Source of the DNA: SCUB01 sp041918675
Lineage (GTDB): Bacteria > Pseudomonadota > Alphaproteobacteria > Rhizobiales > Xanthobacteraceae
Assembly (NCBI GenBank): GCA_041918675.1
Contig: JAYRVF010000014.1
Coordinates: forward strand, 558,001 to 622,000
DNA length: 64,000 nt
Direction: 5' to 3'
Part shown: in pieces, positions 35,353-43,335 of the stretch
How the letters are laid out: every line of letters begins with the position of its first letter
How positions within the stretch are numbered: the stretch's first letter is position 1
Notes under the pieces: model-generated
The model's input: the letters and a program-made list of their open reading frames with translations, nothing else
The model's database searches: none
Told to the model about the DNA's origin: nothing
Position numbers and translations under genes: made by a program

Positions 35353-35526
35353 TTACTTGCCGAGCGGTACGGAAGCAACTTCCATCACGCCCCACAGCGT
35401 ATAGAGCACGGCGGGAATGATCACTCCGAGGAACAGGAGCAGGAAGTTGTTGTCCATAATCTGCTGCATGAATGGGATTTTGACGGGCTTGTCGCTGGCC
35501 CCCGTCTGACCGGATTGAGTTGACAT
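35353..35526 (-). CDS. 57-residue single-helix membrane protein, first gene of the sNOR operon
   Basis: The reverse strand encodes MSTQSGQTGASDKPVKIPFM followed by an acidic stretch and one helix (NFLLLFLGVIIPAVLYTLWG), ending VASVPLGK. GAGG lies 7 bp before the ATG at 35526 and the stop is 20 bp before norY. Its size and topology recall the small third subunits of ba3- and cbb3-type oxidases. Only a different, meaningless frame is long enough for simple ORF callers, so the gene is easily missed. A structural subunit of sNOR is the likely role. Confidence 0.8.
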   Translation of the reverse strand: MSTQSGQTGASDKPVKIPFMQQIMDNNFLLLFLGVIIPAVLYTLWGVMEVASVPLGK

Positions 35527-35583
35527 GGATCGACCTCATGGATGTGCGCATTCGACGGTTAACATGGCGAATTGCGGAGCTAC

Positions 35584-35597
35584 TTAACATTCATCAA
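35584..35597. promoter_or_regulatory. DNR-type box of the sNOR operon
   Basis: Reading toward the operon, TTGAT-GAAT-GTTAA is centred about 65 bp before the ATG at 35526. This is the same distance seen at nirS and haemerythrin 1, supporting a shared activator. Confidence 0.72.
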
Positions 35598-35684
35598 GTC
35601 TTGCCCTGATCACACAAATTTCGCGCGTGAGTGCGGCACGCAAGGCACGCGGAGCGCGGACGCGGCTATCGCACCGCAATAGAA

Positions 35685-35698
35685 TTGATGGATATCAA
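35685..35698. promoter_or_regulatory. Perfect FNR-type box, distal to the sNOR operon
   Basis: TTGAT-GGAT-ATCAA is a perfect FNR/FixK consensus about 101 bp further upstream. No convincing gene starts beside it on either strand; the rest of 35599-35939 contains no credible ORF. It may be a second site for the sNOR promoter or drive an unannotated RNA. Confidence 0.65.
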
Positions 35699-35939
35699 GA
35701 CGAGATCACTTCCCGGCCGTCGCGCGCGTGCCGCGTCGCGCAACCGGCGCGCGCGAGCGATGCGCCTTCGGTGGCTTGGCGGACGGACGGAGAGCGGCCG
35801 AACGACATGCCCCGCGCGATAGCGCGTCAACGCGAGCCGAAACCGCCCTTGCCATCGGCGTTCGCTCGACGCCTTGAATCGGAGCGCTCGCCTTCTTCCC
35901 GCGAGGATCGCGCCGGGCGAGCGCCCGACCCTGCCCGGT

Positions 35940-37451
35940 CTAATGGCTCGTGCCTTCGGAGAAGGTTATCTTGTTATAGACGTTGTATTTTCCGACGGGC
36001 TTCGACATCGGGATGCGCTTGACCTCGGTAAAGCTCTCCGCGTCGAAGACGATCAGCGCGCCGTCGTTTTCCCAGACGCTGACCAGCGCGTGGCGACCGG
36101 AGCGGTCGAATTCGACGTGCGCCGTGGTCTTGCCCGGCGCCGGCTGCAACGTGCGCACGATCTTGAGCGAGGATTTGTCGAGGATCTGGATCTGATCCTT
36201 GTTCTGCCGCGACATGAACGAATCGGTCCACACATAGGGCGTCTTCTCGTGGCTGCGCATGAAGAAGCCCGGCCCCATTGTCGGCACCGTCGCCAGGATC
36301 GTCCAATTCGTCGTGTCGATGACGGAGATCATGCCTTCGCGCAGATGCGGCGTCGCGATCACGCGGCGCCCCTCGCGCATCCACGAAATTCCCGAACCGA
36401 GGTGTGGCATTCCGGGCAGGGGAAACTTCGCCGCTTCCCGGCCATGGTCGAGATCGACCACGACAGCCTGATTGCCGTCGCGATTGGCTCCGATCAGATA
36501 GCGGTATTGCGGATCGAAGAAGAAGTCGTCGATCGGCTCGCTCGCCTTGATGCGGCGCAGCGCCAGCGCGCCCTCGCCCGCCTTGGTCGCGATCTCCCAG
36601 ATTTCCGGAACGTCCTTCAGCGCGGCGATGAAACTGTCGCGCTGCGGCGCCTGATAGACGGCCGAGACGCGCGAGCCCTTGCCGTCGGCGTCGGCGACGT
36701 CGAGGATCTTTTCCACCGACAGGTCGGCCGCCGACAGGATCACCAGCGATTTGGGCAGGTAGTTGGCGACCGCGACGTGGCTGGCGTCCGGCGAGATCGC
36801 GATGTTGCGCGTGTTGATGCCCGCGCGCACCTCCGCGACCGTCGTCAACGTCCATAGATCGTATTTCGTCACCCAGCCGTCGCGCGAGCCGAAGAACACG
36901 TAGCGGCCGTCGGGCGTGAATTTCGGGCCGCCATGAAGCGCGAAGCGGCTGGCGAAGCGCGCGATCGGCTCGAACTTGTCGCCGTCGAGAATGGTGACGT
37001 GGTGATCGCCGCCCTCGACCACGACGAAAAGATTGAGCGGATCGGCGTCGAACACCGGGCGTTTGACCTCCGGCGCCGGCGTCAGCACGCGGCTCGCGTC
37101 GATGTCGGCGCGCGACCAGGTCGGATCACGCTCGGGCTTGCTGTAGATGAAGGCGGCGAGCGCGGTGATGCCCGCCGCGTCGATTTCGCCGCCGAACGGC
37201 TGCATCTGCGTCGCCGGACGGCCGTCGCGGATGACGGCTTCGGCGCCCTTCTGTCCGAGGCGGCCGAGATTGTCCGGCAACAGCGCCGGCCCGGTGCCGC
37301 CGAGGCGCTCCTCGCCATGGCAAGAAGCGCATTTTTCCTGATAGAGGCCGTGAGCGTTGACCTGCGCGGCCGCCGACGCGAACGACGCGCCCAGCGGCAG
37401 AAGCGCGATCAGCGCCCGCGCGGCAAGAACCCTAACGTACCAGCATTTCAT
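35940..37451 (-). CDS. nirN: NirN, cytochrome cd1-like haem d1 maturation protein
   Basis: 503 residues with a signal peptide, an N-terminal haem c domain (CASCHG near residue 40) and an eight-bladed d1-type beta-propeller. It resembles NirS but is shorter and lacks its C-terminal NTQHDIY end. NirN finishes haem d1 by introducing the acrylate double bond in the periplasm. It overlaps nirJ by 20 bp and is the last gene of the nir operon. Confidence 0.9.
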   Translation of the reverse strand: MKCWYVRVLAARALIALLPLGASFASAAAQVNAHGLYQEKCASCHGEERLGGTGPALLPDNLGRLGQKGAEAVIRDGRPATQMQPFGGEIDAAGITALAAFIYSKPERDPTWSRADIDASRVLTPAPEVKRPVFDADPLNLFVVVEGGDHHVTILDGDKFEPIARFASRFALHGGPKFTPDGRYVFFGSRDGWVTKYDLWTLTTVAEVRAGINTRNIAISPDASHVAVANYLPKSLVILSAADLSVEKILDVADADGKGSRVSAVYQAPQRDSFIAALKDVPEIWEIATKAGEGALALRRIKASEPIDDFFFDPQYRYLIGANRDGNQAVVVDLDHGREAAKFPLPGMPHLGSGISWMREGRRVIATPHLREGMISVIDTTNWTILATVPTMGPGFFMRSHEKTPYVWTDSFMSRQNKDQIQILDKSSLKIVRTLQPAPGKTTAHVEFDRSGRHALVSVWENDGALIVFDAESFTEVKRIPMSKPVGKYNVYNKITFSEGTSH

Positions 37452-38634
37452 GTTTCGAACCCCGGAATGGCCGTGGCGTGACGCGCTCGCCCGCCGCGCG
37501 CCCGATTTCCTCGTCGGTGAGATAGCAGGCCGGATCCTCGGCGAACGCGTCGCCCGTCAGGCGCTGCGCGCGCACCCTGGTGTTGCCGCCGCAAATATCG
37601 AAATAGGCGCACGCCCCGCAACGCCCCGAAATCACGCGCGGGCGCGCCTTCAGCCCGGCCATGATCGGATCGGACGTGTCGCGCCAGATGTCGCCGAAGG
37701 CGCGGGCGCGGACATTGCCGATGGTGTGATGCCACCACATCGTGTCGGGATGGACGTTGCCGAGATTGTCGATGTTGGCGACGTTGACGCCGGACGAATT
37801 GCCGCCCCATTGCGCGAGCTTGGCGCGCAGATGCGCGGCGCGGTCGGCGAAGCGTTCGCGCGCCCAGAAATAGAGGAACACGCCGTCGGCGTCGTTGTTG
37901 CCGGTGACGAATTCGCGCGCGTCGCCGCGCTCGAGCGCGATCCACGCCGCCTCGATCAGGCTCGTCATCACGATCCGGGTGATGTCCCAGCTCGCGTCGG
38001 TGCCGCGGTTCTTGTTGCCGCGCCCGGCATAGACGAGGTGGGAGAGATAGAACTTCTCGACCCCCTCGCGCTCGGCGAGAGCCAGAATCTCGGGCAGTTC
38101 CTCCCAATTGTCCGTGGTCATGGTGAAACGCAGGCCGGTCTTGATGCCGAGATCGGCGCAGCGCCGCATGCCGGCGATCGCGCCGTCGAACGCGCCGGGC
38201 TGTCCGCGAAAGCGGTCGTGCGTGGCGCCGACGCCGTCGAGACTGATGCCGACATAGTCGTATTTGATTTCGGCGATCGCGGCCGCCTTCTCCGGCGTGA
38301 TCAGCGTGCCGTTGGTCGACAGCGCGGTGTAGAAGCCCATTTCCTTGGCGCGCCGCGAAATGTCGAAAATGTCGGGCCGCAGCAACGGCTCGCCGCCCGA
38401 CAGAATCAGTCCCGGCACGCGCGCGGCCTTGAGGTCGTCCATGACAAGGAAGATCTCGTCGGTGGAGAGCTCGCCGGGAAAGTCGACGTCGCCGGAAATC
38501 GAGTAGCAATGCACGCAGCGCAGATTGCAGCGTCGCACCAAATTCCAGATCACGATCGGGCCCGGCGGATCGCGCCGCGGACCGATCGGCGTCGGCTCGC
38601 GCAGTTCGCGCAGGAATTGCGTCAGTCGAAACAT
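37432..38634 (-). CDS. nirJ: NirJ, radical SAM enzyme of haem d1 synthesis
   Basis: A 400-residue radical SAM protein with the CNLRCVHCYS cluster motif near residue 37, a GGEPLL motif and a C-terminal SPASM-type cysteine region (CGACAYFDICGGN). NirJ removes propionate side chains to form the d1 oxo groups. It sits between nirH and nirN as in other nir operons. Confidence 0.95.
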   Translation of the reverse strand: MFRLTQFLRELREPTPIGPRRDPPGPIVIWNLVRRCNLRCVHCYSISGDVDFPGELSTDEIFLVMDDLKAARVPGLILSGGEPLLRPDIFDISRRAKEMGFYTALSTNGTLITPEKAAAIAEIKYDYVGISLDGVGATHDRFRGQPGAFDGAIAGMRRCADLGIKTGLRFTMTTDNWEELPEILALAEREGVEKFYLSHLVYAGRGNKNRGTDASWDITRIVMTSLIEAAWIALERGDAREFVTGNNDADGVFLYFWARERFADRAAHLRAKLAQWGGNSSGVNVANIDNLGNVHPDTMWWHHTIGNVRARAFGDIWRDTSDPIMAGLKARPRVISGRCGACAYFDICGGNTRVRAQRLTGDAFAEDPACYLTDEEIGRAAGERVTPRPFRGSKHEMLVR

Positions 38635-38648
38635 GGCGTACCCATTTG

Positions 38649-39143
38649 TTATTCGCCGATCCGCAGACCGGTCTTCTTCAGGATTTCGCTTGAATAGAGA
38701 ATGTCGCCGCCGGCGCAGGCTCCGCCCAGAAGTCTCCGGATCTCCCCCGCCTTGGCCTCGACCTCGGCGCGATCGGCGCCGTGAACCATGGCGAAGAGAT
38801 TATACGGCCAGAGCGGAGGATGGCGCGGGCGTTCATAGCAGTGCGAAACGAAATCGAGCGCGCCCACGCGCGAGCCGAGCGGCGCCAGATGCCGGTCGTC
38901 CACGTCCCACACCGTCATGCCGTTGGCGACCATGCCGCAGGCGTAATGGTTGGGCACCGCGCCGACGCGGCGGATGCTGCCGCTCTCGATCATCCGCGCC
39001 AGGCGCGCGATCACGTCGGCTTCGGCGACGCCGATCTCCTCGGCGAGCGCCGCGTAAGGATGCGGCACCAGCGGCAGCCCCGCCTGCGTCGCCTTGACGA
39101 GGGCGCGGTCGATGGCGTCGAACGTCTCGCGCGCAGGACTCAT
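38649..39143 (-). CDS. nirH: NirH, Lrp-like sirohaem decarboxylase subunit
   Basis: A 164-residue AsnC/Lrp-like protein (HTH region, then WDVDDRHLAPLG and HCYERPRHPPLWPYNLFAMVHG). NirD/L/G/H together decarboxylate sirohaem to didecarboxysirohaem. It overlaps nirG by 4 bp. Which of the two single-domain genes is nirG and which nirH is set by order and the RPxxPxWPYN motif, with some uncertainty. Confidence 0.85.
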   Translation of the reverse strand: MSPARETFDAIDRALVKATQAGLPLVPHPYAALAEEIGVAEADVIARLARMIESGSIRRVGAVPNHYACGMVANGMTVWDVDDRHLAPLGSRVGALDFVSHCYERPRHPPLWPYNLFAMVHGADRAEVEAKAGEIRRLLGGACAGGDILYSSEILKKTGLRIGE

Positions 39144-39586
39144 GCGCTCACCTTCAATTCGAGGAAGAACTCGCGCAGCTTGGGAAACAGCAGCACCTCG
39201 ATGCCGATCTCGCGCTCGATCGCGCGCCTCGTCGTCTCGATCAATTCGGGCCGCTCGACGGCGAGCACGAACCACATGTTGAGCGCGTGCTCGCGGCGAT
39301 AATTGTGCGCGACTTCCCGGTAGGCGTTGACGGCCGCGACCACCTCGTCCCAGCGCGCTTCCGGCACCGCCATGGCGCAAAGGCAGAAGCGGCCGCCCAT
39401 GCGATCGACGTTGAACATCGGACCGAAGCGCGTGAGGTAGCCGCCGTCCAGCAGCGCCTTCAGGCGCGCCAGCAATTCCGCCTCGCCGATGCCGATTCGC
39501 GCCGCGCATTCGGCGTAAGGCGCGCGCGACAGGGGAAAGCCGCCCTGCAGCGCGTTGATGATCTCGCGGTCGATCCCGTCGAGCAT
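39140..39586 (-). CDS. nirG: NirG, Lrp-like sirohaem decarboxylase subunit
   Basis: A 148-residue Lrp-like protein starting MLDGIDREIINALQGGFPLS, with the NYRREHALNMWFVLAVERPE motif instead of the RPxxPxWPYN motif of NirH. It pairs with NirH or NirL in sirohaem decarboxylation. The open frame extends upstream, but the ATG at 39586, 8 bp after nirDL, is the clear start. Confidence 0.85.
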   Translation of the reverse strand: MLDGIDREIINALQGGFPLSRAPYAECAARIGIGEAELLARLKALLDGGYLTRFGPMFNVDRMGGRFCLCAMAVPEARWDEVVAAVNAYREVAHNYRREHALNMWFVLAVERPELIETTRRAIEREIGIEVLLFPKLREFFLELKVSA

Positions 39587-39593
39587 GATCGCC

Positions 39594-40565
39594 TCACGCC
39601 GCCGACAGGCGCGCGCCGGTCTGCCGGAAGCAGCGCCGCGAAAACAGGATGGCGTGGGCGATATCGCCGCCCGCCGCGCGGGCGAGCTCGCCGATCTGGC
39701 CGGTGACCTCGGCGCGGTCGCGCCCATGGATCATGGTGAACAGGTTGTAGGGCCAATGCGGCCGGCGGCGCGGCCGCTCGTAGCACAGGGTCACATGCGG
39801 CGCGGCGGCGAGGCGTTCGGCGACCTCGCATAGCCGGGGTTCGGGAACGTCCCAGACGACCATGGCGTTTTGCACGAAGCCGAAGGCGCGGTGGCGCACG
39901 ACGAGGCCGAGACGCCGGACGATATTGGCCTCGCCGAGCGCGGCCAGATCGTCGATCACTCGCGCCTCGCTCCAGCCAAGCCCGCCCGCGACCTCGGCGT
40001 AGGGCCGCTCCACCAGCGGCAGGCCGTTTTCGATCGCGCGCAGAAGCGCGACCTCCTCCGCGCTCGGCGCGCGCGTTTCCTCCACGTGGGGTTCCTTGCG
40101 CGCGGGCACGGCGCGATCGAACATCGGAAATCCGAGATCGATGTGGAAGGCGCGCGCGAGCGGCAGATCGAGCGCGGCGAGGTTGGTTCGCCGTTCGATG
40201 CGCGCGACCGCGCCGGTGACCGCGTCGCGCGTCGCCCCGGTGACGACGAACCACAGATTATAGGCATGCTCGCGCTCGTAGCTGTGGTTGACGCCGGGCT
40301 CGGCGCCGACCATCGCGGCGACCGCTTCCAGCGTTCCCTCGCTCGCCGCGAGCGCGACCAGCGTGGAGGCGCCCGCCGTGTTCGGCCGCACCACGGCGCC
40401 GAGCCGCGACACCGCGCCCTCGCCGATATAGCGACCGACCCGGGCGATCACGTCCGCGCCCGGAATCCCCAGCCGCGCGCCGACGGACTCGAACGGCGAC
40501 GGCGTCAGCGGAAAGCCACGCTGCCAGCCGTCGATCAGCGCGCGATCGATGTCATCGAAGGTCAC
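39594..40565 (-). CDS. nirDL: NirDL fusion, sirohaem decarboxylase
   Basis: 323 residues, twice the length of NirG or NirH. Two Lrp-like domains lie in tandem: residues about 1-155 (SYEREHAYNLWFVVTGAT) and about 170-320 (CYERPRRRPHWPYNLFTMIHG). Fused nirDL is known in several denitrifiers. It starts at GTG (40563-40565), 3 bp after nirF. With nirG and nirH the four-domain decarboxylase set is complete. Confidence 0.92.
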   Translation of the reverse strand: MTFDDIDRALIDGWQRGFPLTPSPFESVGARLGIPGADVIARVGRYIGEGAVSRLGAVVRPNTAGASTLVALAASEGTLEAVAAMVGAEPGVNHSYEREHAYNLWFVVTGATRDAVTGAVARIERRTNLAALDLPLARAFHIDLGFPMFDRAVPARKEPHVEETRAPSAEEVALLRAIENGLPLVERPYAEVAGGLGWSEARVIDDLAALGEANIVRRLGLVVRHRAFGFVQNAMVVWDVPEPRLCEVAERLAAAPHVTLCYERPRRRPHWPYNLFTMIHGRDRAEVTGQIGELARAAGGDIAHAILFSRRCFRQTGARLSAA

Positions 40566-40568
40566 GGT

Positions 40569-41759
40569 TCACAACCCCAGCCGGTGGGCGCGCGCGGTGA
40601 ACAGGATGCCCGAAGGCTTGCGCGCCGGTATCTCGGCGACCTTCACGCGCGCGCGCGCGTCCATGATGTCGACGCGATCGGCGTCGCGCACCGAGATCCA
40701 CGCTTCGTGACCGCGCGGCGTGAATTCGAGATGCAGCACGGCCGGTCCCGGCGCGAACGTATGCACGACCTTGGCCGAGGGAATATCGACGATCTGCACG
40801 GTGTCGTTCTGGGGATGGGCGAAATTGACCCATACCTCGCGGCCATCCGGACGCGCGACGCAGAACACCGGCTGGCCGTGGACGGGAATGCGCGCCTTCT
40901 CCTTCATGCCGACGAGATCGAGCAGCAGCACCTCGTTCTGTCCGGCCGCCGGCAGCACGAGGTTCGCGCCGGCCTGCCCCCAGCCCTCGAAATGCGGCAT
41001 CTTGTAAACGGGCAGCTTCTCGCGCCCGGCATTGTAGCCCTGGAACACGCGGCGCAGCCGCGGCTCGCTCTCCCACAGATCGAGATGGGCGATGCCGTCC
41101 TCGCCGAACAGGCCGGCGAGGTAATGTCGGCCGTCGCCGGTCACGTTGGCGTCGTAGGGAAGCGCGCCGGCGCCGATGAACTTGGTCACGACCGGCGCGT
41201 CGGGGCGCGCGCAATCGGCGATCCAGATCTCGCCCGCGTCGTAGAGGGTGTAGATGAACTTCCGGCCCGGCAGATCGGCGAGCCCGACCGTCTTCGACGG
41301 CTTGCCGGAGGCGCCGATCGCGGGAATGCTCGCGACCTCCGCGAGCGTCTCGGCGTCGAACACCTTGATGCCGCCGGGATCGTAATTCGACGCGGCCACC
41401 AGCCGGCCGTCATCCGAGATCGCCCCGCCGATGGCGTTGCCGGCCTGGATGACGCGCTTGTCGACGCGCATGTCGAGGAGATCGAGCTTGGTCAGGCCGC
41501 CGTCGCGGCCGAACACATAGGCATAACGCTCGCAGCGCGAGAACACCGCCGAGGCGTGGGAAAGATCGCCGAGCCCCTCGACGCGGCCAAGCGCCACGCG
41601 CTTCGTGGTGTCGACGATGATGACCGACCCCGTCGCCCGCTCGACGACGATGCCGAGGTCGCCGGTGCCGCGCCGTTCGCAGGACGCCGATGCCCGATCC
41701 GGCAGCGACATCAGGCCGCCCGCGAGCGCCGCGCCTTTGAGGAATGAGCGTCGTTTCAT
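40569..41759 (-). CDS. nirF: NirF, haem d1 biosynthesis beta-propeller dehydrogenase
   Basis: 396 residues with a twin-arginine signal (MKRRSFLKGAALAGGLMSLP) and a propeller of the cd1 type without a haem c domain. It acts in the periplasm on a haem d1 precursor. Its ATG overlaps the nirC stop by 4 bp. Confidence 0.93.
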   Translation of the reverse strand: MKRRSFLKGAALAGGLMSLPDRASASCERRGTGDLGIVVERATGSVIIVDTTKRVALGRVEGLGDLSHASAVFSRCERYAYVFGRDGGLTKLDLLDMRVDKRVIQAGNAIGGAISDDGRLVAASNYDPGGIKVFDAETLAEVASIPAIGASGKPSKTVGLADLPGRKFIYTLYDAGEIWIADCARPDAPVVTKFIGAGALPYDANVTGDGRHYLAGLFGEDGIAHLDLWESEPRLRRVFQGYNAGREKLPVYKMPHFEGWGQAGANLVLPAAGQNEVLLLDLVGMKEKARIPVHGQPVFCVARPDGREVWVNFAHPQNDTVQIVDIPSAKVVHTFAPGPAVLHLEFTPRGHEAWISVRDADRVDIMDARARVKVAEIPARKPSGILFTARAHRLGL

Positions 41760-42094
41760 TGTGGAAAGCCCTGCTTCAGCCGGTCGGCGATCCAGCGCGC
41801 CTCCGCCTCGCTCAGGAGAGGCTTCCAGGGCGGCATCGGCGTGCCGGGAACGCCTTCGAGAATGATATGCGCGATCTGGTCACGGTCCCATTGCGCGAGT
41901 TGATCGGCGGTCAACGGTTTGCCCAAACCGCCCTTGAGCGTCATGCCGTGGCAGGAGCCGCAATCCTGGAGCACCAACGCGGTGAGTTTGACGGGATCGG
42001 GAACCGGATCGGACGCGGCCGCCGCGCCGGCCTGCAGGCAGACAGCAACGCTCGCGCTAAGCCACCACCGCGATGCTGTTACGCGCGGTCCCAT
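41756..42094 (-). CDS. nirC: NirC, small periplasmic cytochrome c
   Basis: About 112 residues: a signal peptide (WWLSASVAVCLQAGAAAAS) and a single haem motif CGSCH (LVLQDCGSCHGMTLKGG), with an axial Met in TPMPPW. It is an electron carrier for haem d1 maturation or NirS. The frame is open to 42160, but the ATG at 42094 begins a credible signal peptide. The 5' end overlaps nirE by 38 bp. Confidence 0.85.
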   Translation of the reverse strand: MGPRVTASRWWLSASVAVCLQAGAAAASDPVPDPVKLTALVLQDCGSCHGMTLKGGLGKPLTADQLAQWDRDQIAHIILEGVPGTPMPPWKPLLSEAEARWIADRLKQGFPQ

Positions 42095-42836
42095 CGCCGT
42101 GATCGCTCCATTCCGCCGCCAGTCCCGCGACTTTACCGATAATGAACAGGACCGGGCCATCGAATTCGGCCTCTCGGGCCGCCCGCGCCAGACCTGCTAA
42201 TGAGGCGCAGAATCGACGCTCGCGCGGGGTAGTGCCTTGACTAATGGCAAGAACAGGCGTCTCCGCGTCGAGGCCCTCGTCGATGAGCCGGCGCGCGATC
42301 TCCTCGATATTCGCAAGGCCCATATAGACGACCAGCGTCGTGCGCGGATCGGCGAGTCCCCGCCAGTCGAGGTCGAGCGGCTCGTCGGACTTGCAGTGCC
42401 CGGTTACCAGCCGGACGCCGGTCGCGAGTCCGCGATGGGTGAGCGGCGTTTGCGCGGCGGCGGCACAGCCCTGCGCCGACGTGATGCCGGGAACGATCTC
42501 GAAGGAAATGCCCGCGCGCTTGAGCTCGGCCGCCTCCTCGCTGCCGCGCCCGAAGATGAACGGATCGCCGCCCTTCAGCCGCACCACCGTCCGTCCGCCC
42601 GAGGCCAGACGCACCAGCAGTCGGTTGATCTCCTCCTGCGGCACCGGATGATGACCCGCGCGCTTGCCGACATCGATCCTGGCGGCGCCCTGGGGAATGA
42701 GCGAGAGAATTTCCGGCGGCACCAGCCGGTCGTAAACGACGACATCGGCGAGGCCGAGCACGCGCGTGGCCTTCACGGTCAGGAGCTCCGGATCACCCGG
42801 CCCCGCTCCGACAAGATAGACGCGCGCGCCTGTCAC
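42057..42836 (-). CDS. nirE: NirE, uroporphyrinogen-III C-methyltransferase
   Basis: A 259-residue SUMT (CobA/NirE) with VYLVGAGPGDPELLTVKA at the N-terminus, VVVYDRLVPPEIL, the VRLKGGDPFIFGRGSEEA loop and TLVVYMGLANIEEIARRL. It makes precorrin-2, the first committed step to haem d1, sirohaem and cobalamin. It starts at GTG, 3 bp from the cupredoxin gene. The position inside nir supports NirE over CobA. Confidence 0.92.
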   Translation of the reverse strand: MTGARVYLVGAGPGDPELLTVKATRVLGLADVVVYDRLVPPEILSLIPQGAARIDVGKRAGHHPVPQEEINRLLVRLASGGRTVVRLKGGDPFIFGRGSEEAAELKRAGISFEIVPGITSAQGCAAAAQTPLTHRGLATGVRLVTGHCKSDEPLDLDWRGLADPRTTLVVYMGLANIEEIARRLIDEGLDAETPVLAISQGTTPRERRFCASLAGLARAAREAEFDGPVLFIIGKVAGLAAEWSDHGDGTARNSIAVVA

Positions 42837-42839
42837 CGC

Positions 42840-43295
42840 CTATTTCCCCTTCACCGTGACCTTGCCGATCATGCCGGCGCTCTCCCAATGCGGTCCGCAC
42901 AAATAGGGATACTCACCGGGTGGAAAGTCGAATTTCATCTCGACCGTCTCGGCGTTGAACAGACGGGCGGATTCCTCCTTGCCGGAGTCGCGGAACCAGA
43001 CGCTGTGCGAGGTGCGCTTGTCGAGATTGACCCAGCGGACGGTCTCGCCCTGCGTCACCGTGATTTCGATCGGACAGAACACGTCCTTGTACATCGTCAC
43101 GATCTTGACCGGCTCGTCCTTGGTCGCCTTGCCGAACGTCTCCTTGTAACGGATTTCGGCGTCGGCGCAGACCGCGTCGCGTTCGGCCGCGCTCGGCCCG
43201 GCCGCCCACGCGGCGGTCGTCGCAAGGGCAAGCACGCCCATGCCACACGCCGCGGCGACCACGACGGCCAATCGGTCCCCCAACGATCTCGGCAT
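42840..43295 (-). CDS. Cupredoxin (blue-copper-like), possible electron donor to NirS
   Basis: A 151-residue protein with a signal peptide (VVVAAACGMGVLALATTAAWA) and a plastocyanin-like domain. Type 1 Cu ligands are His (KRTSHSVWF), Cys and His (YLCGPHW) and Met (SAGMIGK), giving C-x2-H and a downstream Met. A conserved extra Cys pair (AVCADAE; VFCPIE) may form a disulfide. No nirM cytochrome is present in this operon, so this cupredoxin is a candidate electron donor to NirS or sNOR. Confidence 0.85.
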   Translation of the reverse strand: MPRSLGDRLAVVVAAACGMGVLALATTAAWAAGPSAAERDAVCADAEIRYKETFGKATKDEPVKIVTMYKDVFCPIEITVTQGETVRWVNLDKRTSHSVWFRDSGKEESARLFNAETVEMKFDFPPGEYPYLCGPHWESAGMIGKVTVKGK

Positions 43296-43335
43296 TTCCG
43301 CCTCCCCGATGGAGCGCCCTAATTGGGCGCGACCG

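Noticed and set aside
35914..35927. CGGGCGAGCGCCCG as nirN terminator
   Set aside because: Loop too small for a stable hairpin and no U-run; overlapping GC-rich sequence makes it weak.
42057..42836. cobA of cobalamin synthesis
   Set aside because: Sequence alone allows it, but it is embedded in the nir operon with 3-bp spacing, so NirE is the better call.
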